From assembly GCA_020847435.1 (NCBI GenBank), contig JADLBX010000042.1, positions 1 to 50,747 on the forward strand: a stretch of 50,747 nt of DNA. The letters run 5' to 3'. The position numbers and the translations under genes were made by a program. The notes beneath the pieces were generated by a model. That model worked only from the letters and a program-made list of their open reading frames with translations, searched no databases and was not told the origin of the DNA. Below are positions 48,413-50,747 of this stretch, one piece after another (position 1 is the stretch's first letter; every line of letters begins with the position of its first letter). The DNA comes from Anaerolineales bacterium (GTDB lineage: Bacteria > Chloroflexota > Anaerolineae > Anaerolineales > Villigracilaceae).

Positions 48413-49756
48413 CTAAACCTGATGCCCCAGGCAATCGGCGACAACGGATTCGAGGCGGCGTTGTAAGACGGTGTACGAAAAATATCGTTTGGCGAGTTGA
48501 TAATTCAGTTCAACCCATTCCTGAGTCTGGTCGGGGTGTTGCAAGGCGTTGCGCGTTGCCGTGAGGGTACTGTCGCTGATGAAGCCGTCGAACCAGAGGG
48601 TGCGGAAACCTTTCGGCTTGATGTCCACTTCGTAGATCGAATAGTTGTTGACGAGAATCAGGCGGCGGTAATACACCGCTTCGAGGAACGCGTTACCAAA
48701 GCCTTCGATGGCGGAGGGATACGTGATCAAATCGGCGTGAGGGTACACGTCGCCGAGCGTGTAAATTTTCCTGCCATCGCTGGTTGTGCCGCGCTGGTCT
48801 TGTACTTGATCCGATTCAAAACGCACGGTCACATCCAGCAGATTCGCATACTCGCGCACGCGATGTTCGTAGTTCGTACCTTCATCGCCAGCCGCGTGCG
48901 AGATGATGAGTTTGGCGGGCAGGTCGAGGCGGCGCATCAGTTCGATGGCGTGTTCGATGCCCTTGCGCTGGATGACGCGCGTGGGTTGCAGGAAAAAATA
49001 TTCGCCGTCGTGGATGTCGAAGTCCGCGCGAACCGTTTTGGCGTATTCGTCGGGCGGCGGCGGGGGAGAGTCGAAGTCCATCACGTTGGGGATCACGCGC
49101 GACGCCAGTCCGTGACGGGAGGCGATCTGCTGCGCCTGGATGGAGTTGATGACGACATGCCGGATGGACGGCAGGGCGGGCGGAAACGCCGCGGCGAGGT
49201 AATCTCCCACGCAGTTGACCTGGAAGCGCTGGCGCTCCCAATGAAAGTCGTGATGATGCGCGATGGCGGGGTAGCCCGTCTCGGCGATGAACTCGGTGAT
49301 GGCAAGCCCCAGCGGCAGGTTGAGCGGGATCGTGACCGCGTTTTCGATCACAAGGATTTCAAGATCGAAAACGCGCGCGTATTTATATAACTCCTCCTTG
49401 AAGTATTCCTTCAACTCGTTTACGCGGCGCGTCATCGCAGGCGGGCGGACGTAGATGGAGAAGAAGTCCTTGTGCAGATCCGTCATTTCGGGGCGCGCTT
49501 CGCGCGCCTCTTGCGTGACCGTCCAACTGCCGGAATAGGCTTGTTGATTGATCTTGTCAATTTCGGGATGACGATAGAACGCCTCCGGCACAACGCGCGA
49601 GATATCAGGGTCGCGGTCACATTCGCCCGCGAAGTAGAAACACCCATGTCCCATGCGGGCAAGCACATTCGCCCATTTTGCCGTTTCGAGCGAAACGCCG
49701 TCTGTGCCGGCGAAGCGGGTGGAGATAAAACCGATGTTGTGAGGGGAGGGAGTCAT
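48413..49756 (-). CDS. GT4-family glycosyltransferase, candidate solute-specific enzyme
   Basis: A 447-residue GT-B enzyme starting MTPSPHNIGFISTRFAGTDG. It has the N-terminal loop TDGVSLETAKWANVL, an acceptor half with HHHDFHWERQRF, the linker VIPNVMDFD, and the donor half QPTRVIQRKGIEHAI and YPSAIEGFGNAFLEAVYY. The start motif STRFAGTDGVSLE recalls GT4 enzymes that add mannose to glucosylglycerate or its phosphate, and the gene sits between gpgS and a GH13 phosphorylase, so a mannosylglucosylglycerate-type product is a reasonable guess, not a proven one. The first 29 residues of the longer frame (start 49843) translate a repeat, so 49756 is chosen. Confidence 0.78.
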   Translation of the reverse strand: MTPSPHNIGFISTRFAGTDGVSLETAKWANVLARMGHGCFYFAGECDRDPDISRVVPEAFYRHPEIDKINQQAYSGSWTVTQEAREARPEMTDLHKDFFSIYVRPPAMTRRVNELKEYFKEELYKYARVFDLEILVIENAVTIPLNLPLGLAITEFIAETGYPAIAHHHDFHWERQRFQVNCVGDYLAAAFPPALPSIRHVVINSIQAQQIASRHGLASRVIPNVMDFDSPPPPPDEYAKTVRADFDIHDGEYFFLQPTRVIQRKGIEHAIELMRRLDLPAKLIISHAAGDEGTNYEHRVREYANLLDVTVRFESDQVQDQRGTTSDGRKIYTLGDVYPHADLITYPSAIEGFGNAFLEAVYYRRLILVNNYSIYEVDIKPKGFRTLWFDGFISDSTLTATRNALQHPDQTQEWVELNYQLAKRYFSYTVLQRRLESVVADCLGHQV

Positions 49757-49774
49757 GAGATGCCTTGTGTGTTT

Positions 49775-49925
49775 CGTCATTGCGAGCCGCGTTCTTGTTC
49801 GCTTGCCTCGATGTACTTCGGGGTTGCGGCGAAGCAATCTCACAGGTAGTCTTGGAGATTACTCACCTGCCCTTGCGGGCGGCGCAAGGGTCGGGCGGAA
49901 AAGCGCCGCCCTCGCAATGACGGAT
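49775..49925. repeat. MITE-like CGTCATTGCGAG element
   Basis: Ends CGTCATTGCGAG (49778-49789) and CTCGCAATGACG (49911-49922) are inverted, with GAAGCAATCTC and GGAGATTACTC inside. It covers the gap between the GT4 gene and the phosphorylase gene and encodes the last 18 or so residues of the latter. Confidence 0.75.
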
Positions 49926-50747
49926 TTGGTTGTTTAACCAGAGAGTTTGATATGGCTCTAGTGTAATCAGCCTTTCATTCACAGGAAACGAAACGGTTTT
50001 CCGGCTGACATTATGCAAACACAACATGCGCGTTTGCTCATGGGGTGAAATGCGCTCCACAGCAAAGACGGCGGGATGCAGGTCGTGGATGATTTGCGTC
50101 CCATGCGGGTGGAAGGCGGGCGAAGCGCTTCGGGTTTTAAGCAGGCGGCTGTATTGATTGAAGACCTTGAAGCGCAGGGACGTTTCATCCGCGAGCTGGC
50201 TTTGCAGTTCATCGTATCGCAACTTCTCGCGGTTGATGGCGCGGTTGCGCCCGGTCTGTTTTACGCCTTCCGTCCAGCCGCGCGAGCCGAACAGGCTGTG
50301 GAAGTAAATTCCCGGCGCGCCGACGATGGAAAGCATGATGGCTTGCGCGGCGATGAAGCGGCTGACTTGTAGATCAAGCGTTTCTACATTGGCTCCCATC
50401 GCCGTCCTCGGCGATGGAACCGCCGCCGGGGACGGCGGCTGGAGCAAGGATGGGTTGGATAGCGCGTCGAAGTAATTGATATTCATCTCGTAGGGGCTTT
50501 GCGTCCCGTCCGCGTTATGTTTGTAGGAAATCAAGCCGCCGTGTTCGAGCGCTTTGTTCACGAGAAAATCAATCTCAGCGTCCGATAAGATTCCCCTTGC
50601 AGGATTCAGCCCGATCCCGTCGTGCGAGGCGAGGAAGTTGAAGAAGGTCGTTTTATCGGAGGGCGGGGTCAGGGTTCGCGCCCATTCCGAAAGTATCCGC
50701 GCGTTTCCGGTGTGGAAGGCGTGCAGGGTCAATGGCGGCAGGGCAAA
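49863..50747 (-). CDS. GH13 sugar phosphorylase, sucrose/glucosylglycerate phosphorylase type (partial)
   Basis: The C-terminal 294 residues of a GH13 subfamily 18 type phosphorylase; the N-terminus is beyond the window edge. Family segments visible are FFNFLASHDGIGLNPARGIL, which carries the conserved HD pair near the active site, and GAPGIYFHSLFGSRGW with the downstream GRNRAINREKL. Such enzymes cleave sucrose or glucosylglycerate with phosphate to give glucose 1-phosphate. Next to gpgS the glucosylglycerate reaction is the likelier one. The last residues (from RHCEGGAFPPDPCAARKGR) are encoded by the CGTCATTGCGAG repeat, so the original stop has been lost. Confidence 0.85.
   Translation of the reverse strand, partial: FALPPLTLHAFHTGNARILSEWARTLTPPSDKTTFFNFLASHDGIGLNPARGILSDAEIDFLVNKALEHGGLISYKHNADGTQSPYEMNINYFDALSNPSLLQPPSPAAVPSPRTAMGANVETLDLQVSRFIAAQAIMLSIVGAPGIYFHSLFGSRGWTEGVKQTGRNRAINREKLRYDELQSQLADETSLRFKVFNQYSRLLKTRSASPAFHPHGTQIIHDLHPAVFAVERISPHEQTRMLCLHNVSRKTVSFPVNERLITLEPYQTLWLNNQIRHCEGGAFPPDPCAARKGR

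Noticed and set aside
48497..49390. A 297-codon plus-strand frame over the GT4 gene
   Set aside because: Antisense shadow; the minus frame carries full GT4 motifs and its neighbours share its orientation.

Overview
The window (about 50.7 kb, roughly 55-58 % G+C by eye) looks like a chromosome segment of an Anaerolineae-type Chloroflexota bacterium. The reasons are the protein family mix (GT87 and DUF2142 membrane proteins, Thr/Pro-rich SH3 lipoproteins, SYGC-type L,D-transpeptidases, an AMMECR1 protein, split-off rpoC) and the very heavy load of small palindromic intergenic repeats. No rRNA or tRNA gene, CRISPR array or prophage was seen. The taxonomic assignment is inference from gene content.

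Layout. 1-5.1 kb (minus strand): a partial lipoprotein, a retropepsin-like protease with a small partner, three L,D-transpeptidases and an N-acetylmuramoyl-L-alanine amidase, forming an envelope-remodelling block. 5.3-8.6 kb (plus): flavin reductase-like protein, AMMECR1-like protein and a membrane TPR protein. 8.7-11.2 kb (minus): BrnTA toxin-antitoxin, DUF971, an SH3-type membrane protein and a diacylglycerol-kinase-type lipid kinase. 11.3-14.9 kb (minus): a cobalamin ABC transporter (btuF-btuC-btuD order) behind a cobalamin riboswitch with a terminator. 15-23.2 kb: GT87, ComEC-like, STAS, two GT4 glycosyltransferases with an NTF2-like protein, and a MOCOS-like class V aminotransferase. 23.5-33.2 kb (plus): rpoC without rpoB, a methyltransferase-like protein, a 5'-nucleotidase, an SH3 lipoprotein and gyrA. 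33.2-37.7 kb is an accessory island: a REP-associated tyrosine transposase (RAYT) with its palindromes, a YdeI-like protein, an AT-rich LVIVD beta-propeller protein, a truncated gene stub, a lipoprotein and a decayed toxin-antitoxin locus. 37.7-45 kb: DUF2142 protein, HD protein, nucleotidyltransferase, deoxynucleoside kinase, ArsB/NhaD-type transporter with a CBS protein, and a Ca2+/Na+ exchanger. 45.1-50.7 kb (minus): a USP-USP-GpgS fusion, two GT4 enzymes and a partial GH13 sugar phosphorylase, probably a glucosylglycerate-type compatible solute locus.

Three things stand out. First, at least six genes have a TATAAT-like -10 box only 6-10 nt before the start codon, which predicts leaderless mRNAs; one 20-bp gap holds a single palindromic ATTATAAT that sits exactly 6 nt from two divergent start codons. 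Second, the cobalamin riboswitch carries an 8-bp-period minisatellite in a peripheral arm, and related 8-bp-period arrays form large hairpins elsewhere in the same neighbourhood. Third, more than a dozen families of short palindromic repeats fill the intergenic gaps, nest in one another and invade coding sequences, including a REP palindrome inside the RAYT gene itself.
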